NCBI GenBank assembly: GCA_951230915.1
Contig: OX579638.1
Span: 32,588,322-32,652,321 of the forward strand
Reading direction: 5' to 3'
Source: Antitrichia curtipendula
Taxonomy: Eukaryota; Streptophyta; Bryopsida; Hypnales; Leucodontaceae
DNA: 64,000 bases
This document shows, in pieces, positions 11,008-20,906 of this stretch (position 1 is the stretch's first letter; each line of letters opens with the position of its first letter). The notes under the pieces were generated by a model. It was not told the origin of the DNA, did not search any database, and worked only from the letters and a program-made list of their open reading frames with translations. The position numbers and the translations under genes were made by a program.

Positions 11008-12391
11008 AATTGTTAAGTTGTTACCGTATGTGAGACTTCTCATGCTCATTTCCTTAGATCACGCATTGTTGTTTCTTCTCGTGCCTAAGCGATGCTTTCC
11101 CAATTTTGTCTGCAATGACAGAGGTGGGTCACTCCCCAGCAACTCCAACCATCCCCACCCCAGACCAGACTTTCGACAAAACATTATTTTTTTTGTTTTG
11201 GAAAAAAGAAAAACAGAAGCTGAGGAAGAAAAACAGAAGTTCCAGTCCAACACGGCAACACTGCAAGGAATGGAAACCATGTTTCCTTGACATGTGGGAA
11301 CGACTGCTAAACCCGGCGTCGCGGGCCCGAAACGCTTCCCCCACCAGGCACCAGCCCAGCAGTCGCGCCAATCATCTCTGCCCCAGACATGATGACGCTC
11401 GATCCGCCCTTCCATTCTCCGCCTGAATCCCCGGAGCTTCACCCCAATCTCAGGCCCCTCACCAATCGTCACTCCCAAGCCAAGCCAAGCCAAGCCAACA
11501 GAGAATTTTACTCGCCAGGCCGCTTTTTTTTCCACTTTGTTTTTGGGGAAGAAACGAGGGAGCTTGCATTGCCGAGCCAGAGGCGTAGAAGTTATCCCAT
11601 TGTGCAGCTTTCCTTGTTGTCGTGTTTTGATAGCGACAAGAGAGGCTTCGACTGCTGCGCAGCAGAGATCTTTTTTCCTTTTTTCTTTTTCTTTAATAGA
11701 GTTTCCCAAGCGCGGCCTTTTCCCACAACCCAGCCCGCCTCCTGCCCAGGTGCACTTTTCGGCTCGCCACTAAAGCCCGCTCTCTGGTCTCCCTTTAGGA
11801 ACATAAATACTGGAGAGCCTCATCTTCTAGCACAACCCACTCATCATCAGCCCGCCAGCCGCTCATCATCTTCGCAGAGCCTTGGGTGGCAGCCTTTTTA
11901 TTATTCATTCCGTTGGTGAGTGAGTCGAGTGTTTGTGTGCGCATGAGTTTGTTCTCATCAGATGCTACTAACGCTTGCATGCACACCCTTCTTCGCCTTA
12001 TCCACAGCTTGCATCCCACACATTGTAATCCCTCAGTGGCAGGAGCGGGAATGAGGTCCATGCTATTAGAGAAGAAAGGGGTGCGTGTTTTTTGGATGCC
12101 TTTTGATTTGCCACCCCCCGTCCATGTCGTCGTCCTAGTGCTCACTGGCAGTTATTTTTTGGCTGGCAGGTCCGTGGGTTTGAGGGTAGGGTGGCGAGCG
12201 AGAGAGACGAAGCTGGTGTGGGAATGAGTTTGAAGACGTACTTGCGAGTATGAGTTTGAAGACGTACTTGGTGGAGAAGAGTCTGTTGCTGTTGGGCTAT
12301 TTCGTATGATATTGCGTGACGCTCGGATTGGCGACCAGGAGGACTGGAGTGGAGATTTGTGACTGGAAGGATTCGTGTGGGTGTGGGTGCG
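11008..12391 (+). promoter_or_regulatory. GC-rich promoter and 5' leader region of the C2orf69-like gene
   Basis: This region is clearly richer in G+C than its surroundings and ends at the start codon of the next gene. A TATA-like CATAAATAC at about 11802-11810 would put a start of transcription near 11835. The tandem AGCCAAGCCAAGCC lies near 11480. TTGGTGAGTGAGT near 11913-11925 resembles a splice donor, so a 5'-UTR intron is possible. Overlapping ORFs on both strands (for example 11059-11709 minus and 11389-11919 plus) have low-complexity, basic or Ser/Pro-rich products and no recognisable domain. I treat them as compositional. Confidence 0.45.
12224..12309 (+). promoter_or_regulatory. Two overlapping upstream ORFs from a tandem duplication
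   Basis: A 26-bp direct duplication (ATGAGTTTGAAGACGTACTT twice) makes two upstream ORFs: 12224-12253 (MSLKTYLRV) and 12250-12309 (MSLKTYLVEKSLLLLGYFV). The stop of the first and the ATG of the second overlap as ATGA. They lie ~80-165 nt before the main start codon. If the leader is transcribed as proposed they would be expected to reduce translation of the main ORF; that is inference. Confidence 0.4.
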
Positions 12392-15082
12392 ATGGCCACG
12401 GAGATGGCGAGATGGGAAGGCGTGTTGCAAGCTTGTTGCAGTGGCTCTAAACTGCACAGCCGCGTCACGGCGTCACTGTGTTACTCGCCTGCCACGGGTG
12501 CCCTTCTGGTGATGCCCTCTGAAGCCCTTCCGTGAAACTCCTTCTCTTTCCAATGTATGCTCTTCTGTTCTGTTTTTACGCAAAGATTCATGATCTTCTG
12601 TTTCGGAATACTGCAGTCTGTACAAGGTTTGAAGATTAGTTACCTGTCTTGCTCACGAGAATGTGTGGGTGCCCAAAGTCCTGGGTTCCTGGCCAGTTTC
12701 TGCGGTCGAGTTTGTTACGCTCGGAGTCAATGTCAGGGACATAGTTCAACGAGAAGCGAATTCTGGCAATGTGCGTGACTGAAGAAACTATTATAAAATA
12801 TACCCTTACGTGTAAATCTCGTCACTGTCAGTTACACGTTTTACGTACCTGGTCCAGGCGAAATCCTTTCCGCTGAAGCAATTTGTCGACTTGTGGGAGA
12901 AAGGGGATACAGTGTACGATACAGGAGATAATAAGTTGACTGAATTGTTCTTGACTTGCTCACCCAAATCTCTCCTCGTTCCCTGACTGGGTACTTTGTA
13001 TGTTTGCGTTATCTGCAATGAAAAGATCATTTCTTTTGTGTCAAGAAAATAAAAGTAATACAAAAGCGATTCTCTTAATCATGAGCTTACTTGGACTATT
13101 GCTGAATAGGGTTTCTTTGTGTGGTTGTCGTGTTAGAAAGCAGTCGCCTTCCAGGAACGTAGTGTTCTACGTGGGAGACAAAGTGGAAGGCACCGACAAT
13201 GCGGAGATCGAGCGGCTCTCGAATCCGAAGAACATCGCCTCCATTCTGGTGTCGAAGCTGGGCCCTGCCGTGAACGCTTGGATCATTGAGCCTTCTCATT
13301 ACAAATGCTTGTTCGCTTGCTATGAAAATCTGTTGCCGTCCCTCACGGCCTCCGGGGAGCCTCGTGGCTATAATCCCCAGGGGTTACCGGCTGCCCGGTC
13401 TACTTTGTCCCTCCTCCAGGATTGCCTCGCACAGGTAACAACCTCAACTGTTGTGTCTTTGCAACCTCGGTTTGTAATCTCTTATTACAACCTTCGGTCC
13501 CAACTTTTTCTCTATTACATAGTTTGAATGTATGACAAGTGTGCAGGATGTTTGGGTTAGAGGTTATAGTAAAGAGGTTTGCGTATATGTTTCTAAATTT
13601 AAAATCAGGGGGGACGAAAGCTTAGTTCTTGAACAGTACTCTATTTTTTTTCTTGGGCTTGATCTTTGAATTGTGATTAATGAATGAGCTCACAAATCTT
13701 TGACTGTATTACGTGGAGGAAGCATACTCTGTGTATGCTGATTAGTTGAGAGTCGTTTTCTTGTTGATCTTCAACTTGAGCTTGGAATTTTGTGTGTCTG
13801 CTATTGAGACTGAAAATTTGTTGTGTCCATGCAGGTGAGCACGCGGTTGAGCACGGAGAGTCTGCCCAGCCAGCGAGAGCGCGTGGCAGCGGGAAAGCAA
13901 CCCGAGATCACCAGGACCAACGCAGCGTTTCTCAGTGGACATGGGTTTGCCCCCACACTGCTGGGCAACGTCTCTCCGCGGTCGAAGAAATGCCCTCAAA
14001 CGTCCATCTTTGGGTTCAGCAAAGGGGGTGTGGTGCTCAACCAGCTGCTCGCGGAACTCACGCATTTGGAAGACCAGCTGGAGGAGGGAAAGGTATCGAA
14101 CAAGAACTGGCTGAACCGTATCGTTTCGAAGCGGGAGTCTTCTGGAAAGTCTGTGAAGTTTGAGGTGAGTCCTGCTGCTTTCATCAACACATGGCACAGT
14201 GCAGTTGCAAAAAAGGAGGGTCTAGAATCATAATCCCCTGCACTTTTAGAAAGCTTTTGTCTGTAAGACCTGTCAGTCCTGACTCAGTCTGAAGGACACT
14301 GGTATGTCTGACAACCATAACTTAGTCTGGAGGAGAGAGTGAACTTATGTCTGACAATCGCGACTTAGTCGGGAGGAGAGAATCGTGTCTGACAATCATC
14401 TCAGACCTTCTGGTGCTCAACCACTCATCTAAGACACACTTGAAAAGTCTCTTACATCACAGATTCAGGACCCAAGACACTCCTAGAAACATTCTGGGAG
14501 TTGTCCAATCATTCCAGTAAATATTCTACGCTCATACGGTTCCAGAACGAGATATTAGAGAAGGTCGTAATAAGGAGATTACGGTGTCCGGCTTTTCCAT
14601 GGTATAATATTCTAACCTTTCATGACAATTTTTTTTCCCAGGGCGGAGTGATACGAGCTCTGGACACCCTCCCGGACGAGAAGCCCAAGGAGCTCCCCAG
14701 CGGCTCCCCTCTCCTCCCCTCGACCGTCGAGGAGTTCCTGCGCAGCGTGACGGAGGTTCACTACGTGGACGTGGGCTTGAACTGCCGCGGCGCCTACCAA
14801 ACCGACGCGCATGTGCTGGAAGGTCTGGCCACTGCGTCCCGAGCCCGCGAGGGCGGCTTGCTGGTGGCGCTCCACGGCACCCCGCGGCAGTGGCGCGACC
14901 TGGGCCGGCGTTGGGTGGAGGAGGAGAAGAACAAGTGTCGAGAGCGACTGCAGGATGCGGTCTCCCGACATGGCCCCGCGGCCAAGCTGCGCGTGGTGGA
15001 GACCATGTACTTCCCTGCGCGCAAGCCGAACTTGCAGATGCATTTTGAGATTATTGAGGCGCTCATTGTGAGCCCCGCGTGA
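12392..15082 (+). CDS. C2orf69/UPF0565 family protein (four exons)
   Basis: Proposed exons are 12392-12508, 13144-13434, 13835-14164 and 14642-15082, all phase 0, giving 392 aa. Donors are GTGATG (weak), GTAACA and GTGAGT; acceptors end AAGCAG, ATGCAG and CCCAG. Exon 1 was missed by simple ORF calling but fits plant homologues as I remember them (MARWEGVLQACC, then RVTASLCYSP). Exon 2 has NVVFYVGDKVEG. Exon 3 has IFGFSKGGVVLNQLLAEL with the presumed nucleophile Ser at ~198 in a G-x-S-x-G elbow. Exon 4 has HYVDVGLN (Asp ~289), ALHGTPRQW (His ~324) and LQMHFEIIEAL (His ~380). The family is a predicted alpha/beta-hydrolase-like fold; the human member is mitochondrial and linked to oxidative-phosphorylation deficiency. 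The plant role is not known to me. Exons, above all the last, are much richer in GC than the introns. An alternative start at 12404 would remove four residues. Confidence 0.88.
12509..13143 (+). other. Intron 1 of the C2orf69-like gene
   Basis: Phase-0 intron inferred from reading-frame joining of ATGALL to SPSRNVV. The donor CTG|GTGATG is non-optimal and an alternative GT lies at 12499 (G|GTGCCC), which would break the frame. ORFs within it (12557-12778 plus, 12806-13063 minus) show no domain. Confidence 0.7.
14290..14420 (+). repeat. Imperfect ~45-bp tandem repeat inside intron 3
   Basis: Three diverged units carry TGTCTGACAA followed by a GACTTAGTC-like box and GGAGGAGAGA (units near 14302, 14348 and 14386). 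A looser related unit (CCTGTCAGTCCTGACTCAGT) precedes them. Located in intron 3 (14165-14641) of the C2orf69-like gene. Confidence 0.6.
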
Positions 15083-15540
15083 GCGAGATCCAGGGGGGGT
15101 TGGGTTTCTTGGGCTCGCCAGCATTGCTCCTATGTACATTACCCAAATTCTTTCTGATGGAATACATTACTTCAGTGTATGACTTCTGGTGCATCTGGCC
15201 ATGCCTCGTTCAGTTGCTCCGAAATGCCGAGTCTGATATTCATTGCAACTGTAAACCATATTGAGCCCGTTGATCATGCAAAAATACAGTACAGATTTGG
15301 ATGTCAAGGATTCAGATAAAACTACAGGTAGTACTGCTGAAGCTTGTGGTGGACTTGAGCTCTCAGCCATGCTCGTATGTGCAGTATATGACACGATTTC
15401 TCTCTAATGAACTACATCACTTCCGTGTAAGATTTCTATTGCATCTGGCCCAGCGCGCGCCCCAGCCATGTTGCGAACCAATCCGGTCTGTAATTGAGCT
15501 ACTACCGAACTCATTTCTCCACTACTAAAGAGTACTGTAG
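15083..15540 (+). repeat. 3' flank of the C2orf69-like gene with a diverged tandem duplication
   Basis: Two related ~120-bp units: about 15120-15237 (CATTACTTCAGTGTATGACT, GCATCTGGCC) and about 15365-15491 (CATCACTTCCGTGTAAGATT, GCATCTGGCC), both ending near GTCTG. This is presumably 3' UTR and downstream DNA. The ORFs (15079-15264, 15301-15528) reflect the duplication and are not supported as genes. Confidence 0.55.
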
Positions 15541-16190
15541 GTCAAGTACAGACCATTACAGACGACTTCGCTTCTCAATTTGGCCATCACCTAGTTCACA
15601 ATGCCATGTCTAGTTCAATGCAATTGCATGACTCTCATTGGTTGGTTAGAAGAACTTGAGAACTGATGAACTGAACCTTCGGTTCAATACAGTATGAGGC
15701 CTTCCACGAACCCTAATTATTGATTGGGTTGCTCAGGATTGAATTATTGGTATTACACCTGCTCAGGGTTGCTTTGTTGCTTTTGGGCGATGCAAGGCTC
15801 TTTCCCGTGGTCGGCCAATGATTGCTATGGAATTTTGTAGGGGCTGTCGGACTACGGTCATAGCCTTGTATCACACCCATAAAACAACCCATTGCGCCTG
15901 CTTATGTAATCCATTTTTAAATCCAAACAAACACCAGGCAGGTATGCAATTTGAGGCTTCCTTGTGCTTTTTTCTGATTTGTTGACCAGCAGAAGCATTG
16001 GCTCTGCTTGGCATGCCGTTGGTGGCTACGCATTAGGAAGTATTAGGAAACTTTTCAGGCCTCAAACAGGCCGTTAAGAAAAGGTTCCCCAAGCTCTGAA
16101 CCAGTGCTTTTGGGGGGCCAGATTGCACCAGAAAAAATAAATAATTTGGCCAATAATAGGCCAATAAAAGGTCCCCAAAAGGTCAAAAAA
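15541..16190. other. Intergenic DNA, nothing recognised
   Basis: Moderate composition, apparently single-copy within the window, with no ORF of note and no RNA gene. Confidence 0.5.
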
Positions 16191-16380
16191 CTTGGATGAA
16201 ATCGCCAAATTGTAGATGAAAACCGTATTATAGACATGTGAAATGTGCTAATGTGATATTTTCCATCCAATATGTCAATGAATGTTGAAATTTGGAGCAC
16301 CATTGTAACATTTTATATCACCACTTTGGCGCTTCTTAAAAAATGAAAAAAATGAAAAAAAGATGAAAAAAAAGCCCTGC
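16191..16380 (+). repeat. Dispersed repeat R3, copy 1
   Basis: Shared with 33380-33535: TTGGATGAAATCGCCA, ATGTTGAAATTTGGAGCACC, GTAACATTTTATATC and an A-rich tail of AAATGAAAAA units. The tail at one end of both copies would fit a SINE-like or other retroposed element, but no promoter boxes were identified. Confidence 0.6.
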
Positions 16381-16942
16381 TCTGAACACGCGCAATGCTA
16401 GCCAGATTATTTAATAATTAAAAAATTAAAAAATTAAGAAAATTAAAAATCCCATCTTTCCAATCAGCGTTCCCCACTGTCAGGAAACTGACGGTTCTTT
16501 CTAGGGCTCAGATTTTTGTAATGATACCTTTCGCATGGGAATAAAATTGTGACCCAAACAAAAAGAAACCAAGTACGGTGAGTGAAGACGGAGTCGATGA
16601 CTATGACTATGACTATGGCCTGTCATCATATATATTGATTTTAAAACTCAGCTACTTGACGTACTTTCTACTGAACTCCTGAAATTTGTTGCTGTTGCTG
16701 CGGTAGTTGAGTACAAAGACAATATCTTTGTACCTTTCAGAATTATGAACAGAAAGGGGTGTGTTTAGTTAGTCGTCTACCTAAAGTGCAGCAATGTCTT
16801 TTAACTGACTTCACATTCTATCAATTATCAACGACAAATTTGCTGCAAAGTGTTTGGGAAGAAGTCACGCAGTTGCTGAGCTGGAACTCCGTCCACAGGG
16901 GGGTCATGGATAGTTTCAGATATGATATCCTGAAAAGTAAGT
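16381..16942. other. Intergenic DNA, fragments of R1-like sequence
   Basis: Contains CCCCACTGTCAGGAAACTGA near 16472 and, near 16862-16905, GAAGTCACGCAGTTGCTGAG and CTCCGTCCACAGGG, which resemble the GC-rich part of repeat R1. A (GACTAT)n run lies at 16599-16618. The 80-codon ORF 16759-17001 is not supported. Confidence 0.4.
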
Positions 16943-16944
16943 TA

Positions 16945-17216
16945 AGGTGGGTACACCCAAAACCGCCACTTTTTGCTACTGAGCCTAGTTACTACTATTA
17001 GACTGGTCAAACTTTCATATATTCTTGTTGGCAAGTGAAAGGAGGTTCTAACGCACCAGAGAACATGGCATTTGGACACCGTATGCAAAAGTTATTAAGG
17101 GTCAAAGTTTGTTTCTGAAAGCGCTCCATCCAAATAGGTACATAACTGATTTTGGAAATGTACACCGCCTGTAGATGGCGCTTTAAGGTCAGGTGCCATT
17201 TTTGGGGTGCCTACCT
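16945..17216 (+). mobile_element. Tc1/mariner-like MITE with TA duplication
   Basis: The left end AGGTGGGTACACCCAAAACC and the right end complement AGGTAGGCACCCCAAAAATG form imperfect terminal inverted repeats. TA flanks each side (16943-16944, 17217-17218). It is 272 bp. The start AGGT resembles the AGGTAAAC family at 42.8 kb. An internal phrase (TTTGGACACCGTATGCAAAA) also occurs in the TTAA element at 45950-46922. Confidence 0.6.
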
Positions 17217-17564
17217 TAGATTCCAGTCTTTTTGCTGATGCTTTTTGCTGCCAATTTTCTAACTGTAAATTCATCTCAGATTATGGCCGTGAGATGTGCC
17301 GGCAGTGTTGTATTTTGCAAGCACCTGTCAGGCATTTATGAAAGAGCAGAAATACCAGATCAATCGAAAGAAATTCAACTTTTTTATAACCTTAACCCCG
17401 AAAGTCCCAACGCCATTTTTATGTCAAAAAAACACTCAAAACTGTCACAATTGTTGCATTTGTCCAAAAGAACAGGAAAAATAACTTTTTTAGAATCTAA
17501 CCGTAAGATTGTGAACTTGACTTGTCTTAGATCATGTGGTAAAAATTTCATGAAGTTTGATTAA

Positions 17565-18498
17565 CCCCTAAAGGACCAAGGCCTTTTTTCTGCGAAAAAA
17601 CACTCAAAACTGCCATTTCTATAGCAAAGAGTAAACAAATTTGAAAAATGTTTTTTTTGAGCATCTAACCATTGGATCTTACATCTAACTAGTATAAGAA
17701 CGTGTGTAATTTTTTTTAGGATTTTTGACCGCACAGATTGCAAGATATTTGCATTTAAAGTGAAAAAAAGAAGTTTTTCAGCATATTGCGGGACTAGAAT
17801 TCTTGACTTTAAACATTTTTAACTTAAATTTTTTGCACTACAGCGTTTTGAGCTTTAAATCTTTATAGTAAAGAATTGAGTTGAGAGTCTAGGGAAAAAA
17901 AAAAATTCAAGAAAACTTAATAATTATTCCTAAGAAAATTGTTAAGTAGAAGTAGGTACAAGATAGAAGGAAAATCTAAAAAATTCATATATTTTAGATG
18001 GAATTAAAATGCACTAATTCCAATGGTGAGATTTTTCTAGCAAGTAAACTAAACCATGCAAGAAAAAAAAATTTGAAAAATTTGAAAAATTCCATTCAGA
18101 AATGAATCCTACAAGTTATTTTTTCCAAGAAGATGCTCTAATTGCCCGAAAAACAAGAATGTCCATAACTTTTTCATAACAAATTCAAATTAAATGAATC
18201 AAAGCTTTCCAAATAGACAAAAATATATTCTATGAGAAAAAAAATATTAAGAAAAAAAAATTCAAACTTTTGCAATTTTTTTTTTGCTGCCCAGACTGCC
18301 CCCCGTCCCCTGTTTTGAGCTTATTTGGTCATAACTGTTGTTCCCGGGCACCGATTGTGAAAAAAATTATATTTCCACAAAGCTTATCGTTTTTTCTATC
18401 TTCAAAAAAAGTTTCAAAAAATCACGACAAAAATTCAGACCATAGGTACCTGCCCAAAATCCCATTTGTCCCCCCAAGGGACAATGGTCTTTTAGGGG
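17565..18498 (+). mobile_element. TTAA-family element B, subfamily 2, full copy nested in A
   Basis: Flanking TTAA at 17561-17564 and 18499-18502. The ends are CCCCTAAAGGACCAAGG and GGTCTTTTAGGGG, 934 bp. The interior keeps CTCAAAACTGCCATTTC, CCAATGGTGAGATTTTTCTA and GGGACAATGG. It sits inside element A, whose sequence resumes immediately to the right, so TTAA was the target. Confidence 0.85.
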
Positions 18499-18979
18499 TT
18501 AAAAGATATTAGCATGCAAAGTTGGCAAAATTTTTTTTTTTGAATTTTGGTCTGCAATTTCTGATGACTTTGATCGCCATTTGTAGAACTTTTTTGCACT
18601 ACACACTTTGGATTAAAAATTTATTGCGTTGAAGAGTTGGGTTGAGGCCTAGGAAAAAAAATTCCCCCAAAAAAACACTTAATTTTCATCCTTTAAAAAT
18701 GAATTTTATAAGTTATTTTTTGAAGATGCTTAGATTGCCCAAAAAACAAAATTGTCCATAATTTTCTCATCACTAGTTCAAATAGAATGAATCAAAGCTT
18801 TACATGTAGACAAAAATAGAATATTTTAGAAAAAAAAAATTTTAATTTAATTTTGACTTTTTGTGATTTTTTTATGCTGCTCACCGACCTCCGTTTTTCT
18901 AGCTAATTGTGCTATAACTTTAGTTCTTGGGCACTAACAAAAATAAGAAAATAATACTCCCATGAAGCTTATGTATTTT

Positions 18980-19121
18980 CACTACAAGAAAATGGGGGTA
19001 TAAATGACTTGTCCACAATGACTGCACCGACAACAATGACTGCAAAACAATAATTTTGCAGTCATTGTTGTCGGTGCAGTCATTGTGGACAAGTCATTTA
19101 TACCCCCATTTTCTTGTAGTG
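18980..19121. mobile_element. CACTA-type foldback MITE, perfect palindrome
   Basis: 142 bp in all: two 68-bp arms that are exact reverse complements, starting CACTACAAGAAAATGGGGG, around a 6-nt loop (CAATAA). It is flanked by TTT on both sides (18977-18979, 19122-19124), the 3-bp duplication expected for CACTA elements, and CACTACAAGAAAA is a known terminus of plant CACTA-derived MITEs. Inside each arm CAATGACTGCA occurs twice. It interrupts TTAA element A. Perfect arms mean recent insertion or continuing constraint. Confidence 0.9.
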
Positions 19122-19429
19122 TTTTCTAGCTTCAAAAAAAGTTTCAAAAAATTACAATGAATACTGAGACTATATGAACCTACCCAAACTACTATAAAAG
19201 ACTTCCCCTTTTCACATAAAATTTGGAAAATGAATGTTTGCACTTTTGTCCCATATAGAAAGATTTTTTGTCAATCATTTGGCGAAAAATGTCTGCGGTA
19301 TCGGCCGTTTGTTTATGGATTAATGAATAGGGAGCGGAAAGATAACCTTTTGAAAAGAACTAGAGTAAATGAGTCCATCACATGCAAAATGACTATTTTT
19401 TCCTGTTGGCGCTATTGAAAATTTTCAAA

Positions 19430-19485
19430 TAAAATTCCAAAGCAAGACAAATGTGAGAATTGGAGAGAGCAATTAAAATAATATG

Positions 19486-19554
<69 letters not shown>

Positions 19555-19700
19555 TTTTTATTTTTATTTTGAGAAAGTATGAATTATTTACGATTTTTTG
19601 AAGTGTCCCACCCATTTGTTCCAAAAGAGTCTCAAGACTACTCCAAAACCAACAAAAAGTGTATCTATAATGGTCATCTTATTCAATATTTCTCAGTTTA
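19430..19700 (+). mobile_element. Truncated copy of the TA|AGGTAAAC family
   Basis: Matches the interior of 57724-58214: GGAGAGAGCAATTAAAAT, TTTTGAAGTGTCCCACCC, CTCAAGACTACTCCAAAACC and TATAATGGTCATCTTA. Neither terminus is present. An AT microsatellite has expanded in the position where the related copy has a T-rich spacer. Confidence 0.65.
19488..19550. repeat. (AT)n microsatellite
   Basis: About 30 uninterrupted AT units, located inside the truncated TA-family copy. The ORF 19412-19624 (Tyr-Ile repeats) is a product of this run. Confidence 0.95.
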
Positions 19701-20189
19701 CAATATTCCCCAACTTGCAAAAGAATTCCTGAACTACTAACAGTGTGAATGTGGTTGTCAATAGGATTTGGAAACTCGACTTGTGGCTACTACTAGATCT
19801 TTCTGTCTGCAGTTGCACGATTGTCTCATTTTGGAGTCTAAATTCCATTCCCTTCCATTCCAATCCAAGGAAAGGCTGGTGCTCCGTCCCTCCTCACTCG
19901 AAACTCGAAACATTCCTGCTATTCCTTCCATCCCAAGAATCTCCTCCTGGCACATCACCTGTAGTTCGGCCATTGGCTCCCAGGCAAGTCCGTCCTAACC
20001 GGCATTTTTCTTTTTCTTTTGTCATCCCAACTTCCATCCAAGCATCTCCCAAAATCAAGGAGGGAATCATTTTTTCCAAGAATACAGGAGGGACATTACA
20101 TTGCAACGCTGTTCCTGCATAACAAGATCCGAATAGCAGACTAACCAAACCGCGAGCTCCGCTGATGAAGACCAACACTACTGGTAGCA
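19701..20189. other. Intergenic DNA, nothing recognised
   Basis: The segment 19744-19775 (TGTGAATGTGGTTGTCAATA) repeats 10557-10590. The patch to 20150 is less AT-rich and open in several frames (19745-20122 plus, 19894-20208 minus) with no recognisable domain. Confidence 0.45.
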
Positions 20190-20472
20190 CATGCCTATTA
20201 ATTACCAAGCAGATTTGCTGTCTATCTAGTTACCTTGGAGAAGCTGTGTGTCAAATCAAGTATTTGTCAGAGGTTGAGAAGTTTGAGAGAAGTCATTTGC
20301 AAGTAGAATCAAGAGATTCCGACAAGAAATGAATTTTATGTGATTTTTCAAAGTTTCCTGGGGCTAAATTGGTAAAGTGTGCACCTAAGTAGATCAATGC
20401 TAATCCACATGCTTGTGTGTCCCCTCCCTCAAGTGCATTGTCATGATGCTCAAGAGTTGCTAAGATTGTGGT

Positions 20473-20477
20473 AATAG
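20473..20477. repeat. Target-site duplication AATAG, left
   Basis: AATAG directly precedes the 5' LTR and recurs directly after the 3' LTR at 25946-25950. The right arm of the surrounding inverted repeat keeps the uninterrupted complementary site. Confidence 0.9.
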
Positions 20478-20742
20478 TGTTGAAACTAATGCTCTCCGAC
20501 CTCTCAATCTTCTGCACATTCGTTCAGTCTTCATCCGTTCAACATTCGTGCATTAATCTTAACGACTCAGTTTGTATTGTACCTTAATCTAGTTAGTGGC
20601 CATCATTTAGCATAGTGACAGGCAGTTACGCAAGTAAGTGGGCTATCAACAAATCATGTATATATTGACCCCTTCTTGGGTATTCTAATTAAGTCATTTG
20701 AAAGATATTGAGTATGTCTGTATAAGTTGATTAAAGTCTGCA
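20478..20742 (+). repeat. 5' LTR of the copia element
   Basis: 265 bp, starting TGTTGAAACTAATG and ending AAAGTCTGCA. The partner is at 25679-25945. TATATATTGACCCC near the middle may be the promoter. Confidence 0.93.
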
Positions 20743-20754
20743 TGGTATCAGAGC
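20743..20754 (+). promoter_or_regulatory. Primer-binding site (tRNA-iMet)
   Basis: TGGTATCAGAGC directly follows the 5' LTR. It is the standard complement of the plant initiator tRNA-Met 3' end used by copia elements. Confidence 0.93.
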
Positions 20755-20906
20755 GAGAGACTGAGTAAGAAATATGCAAACAAAGATACCTAAGTTAGAG
20801 TTCAGTCAAGCACTGCTCCTAACCTGCGGAGAGTAGAACGAGAATATTGTGTCATCAAGTATTCAGTCGAGCGTTGTTCCTGAGAGAGAGAGGAATTGAC
20901 GAGATA

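Larger units (their letters stand above)
17396..19186 (+). mobile_element. TTAA-family element A, subfamily 2, interrupted by two insertions
   Basis: The left flank TTAA is at 17392-17395 and the left end reads CCCCGAAAGTCCCAACG. The element runs 17396-17560, is split by another TTAA-family copy (17565-18498), resumes at 18503 (AGATATTAGCATGCAAAG), is split again by a CACTA-type MITE (18980-19121) and continues to about 19186 (GAACCTACCCAAA). The right terminus is missing, so this is the oldest layer of the nest. Confidence 0.75.

Noticed and set aside
11059..11709. 216-codon minus-strand ORF and 176-codon plus-strand ORF (11389-11919) upstream of the C2orf69-like gene
   Set aside because: They overlap each other in a GC-richer promoter region, have low-complexity or basic products and no recognisable domain. 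Open frames are expected from composition here.
13742..15139. Minus-strand ORFs of 151 and 175 codons across exons 3 and 4 of the C2orf69-like gene
   Set aside because: They are shadows of GC-rich coding exons. The plus strand carries the recognisable family motifs and splice sites.
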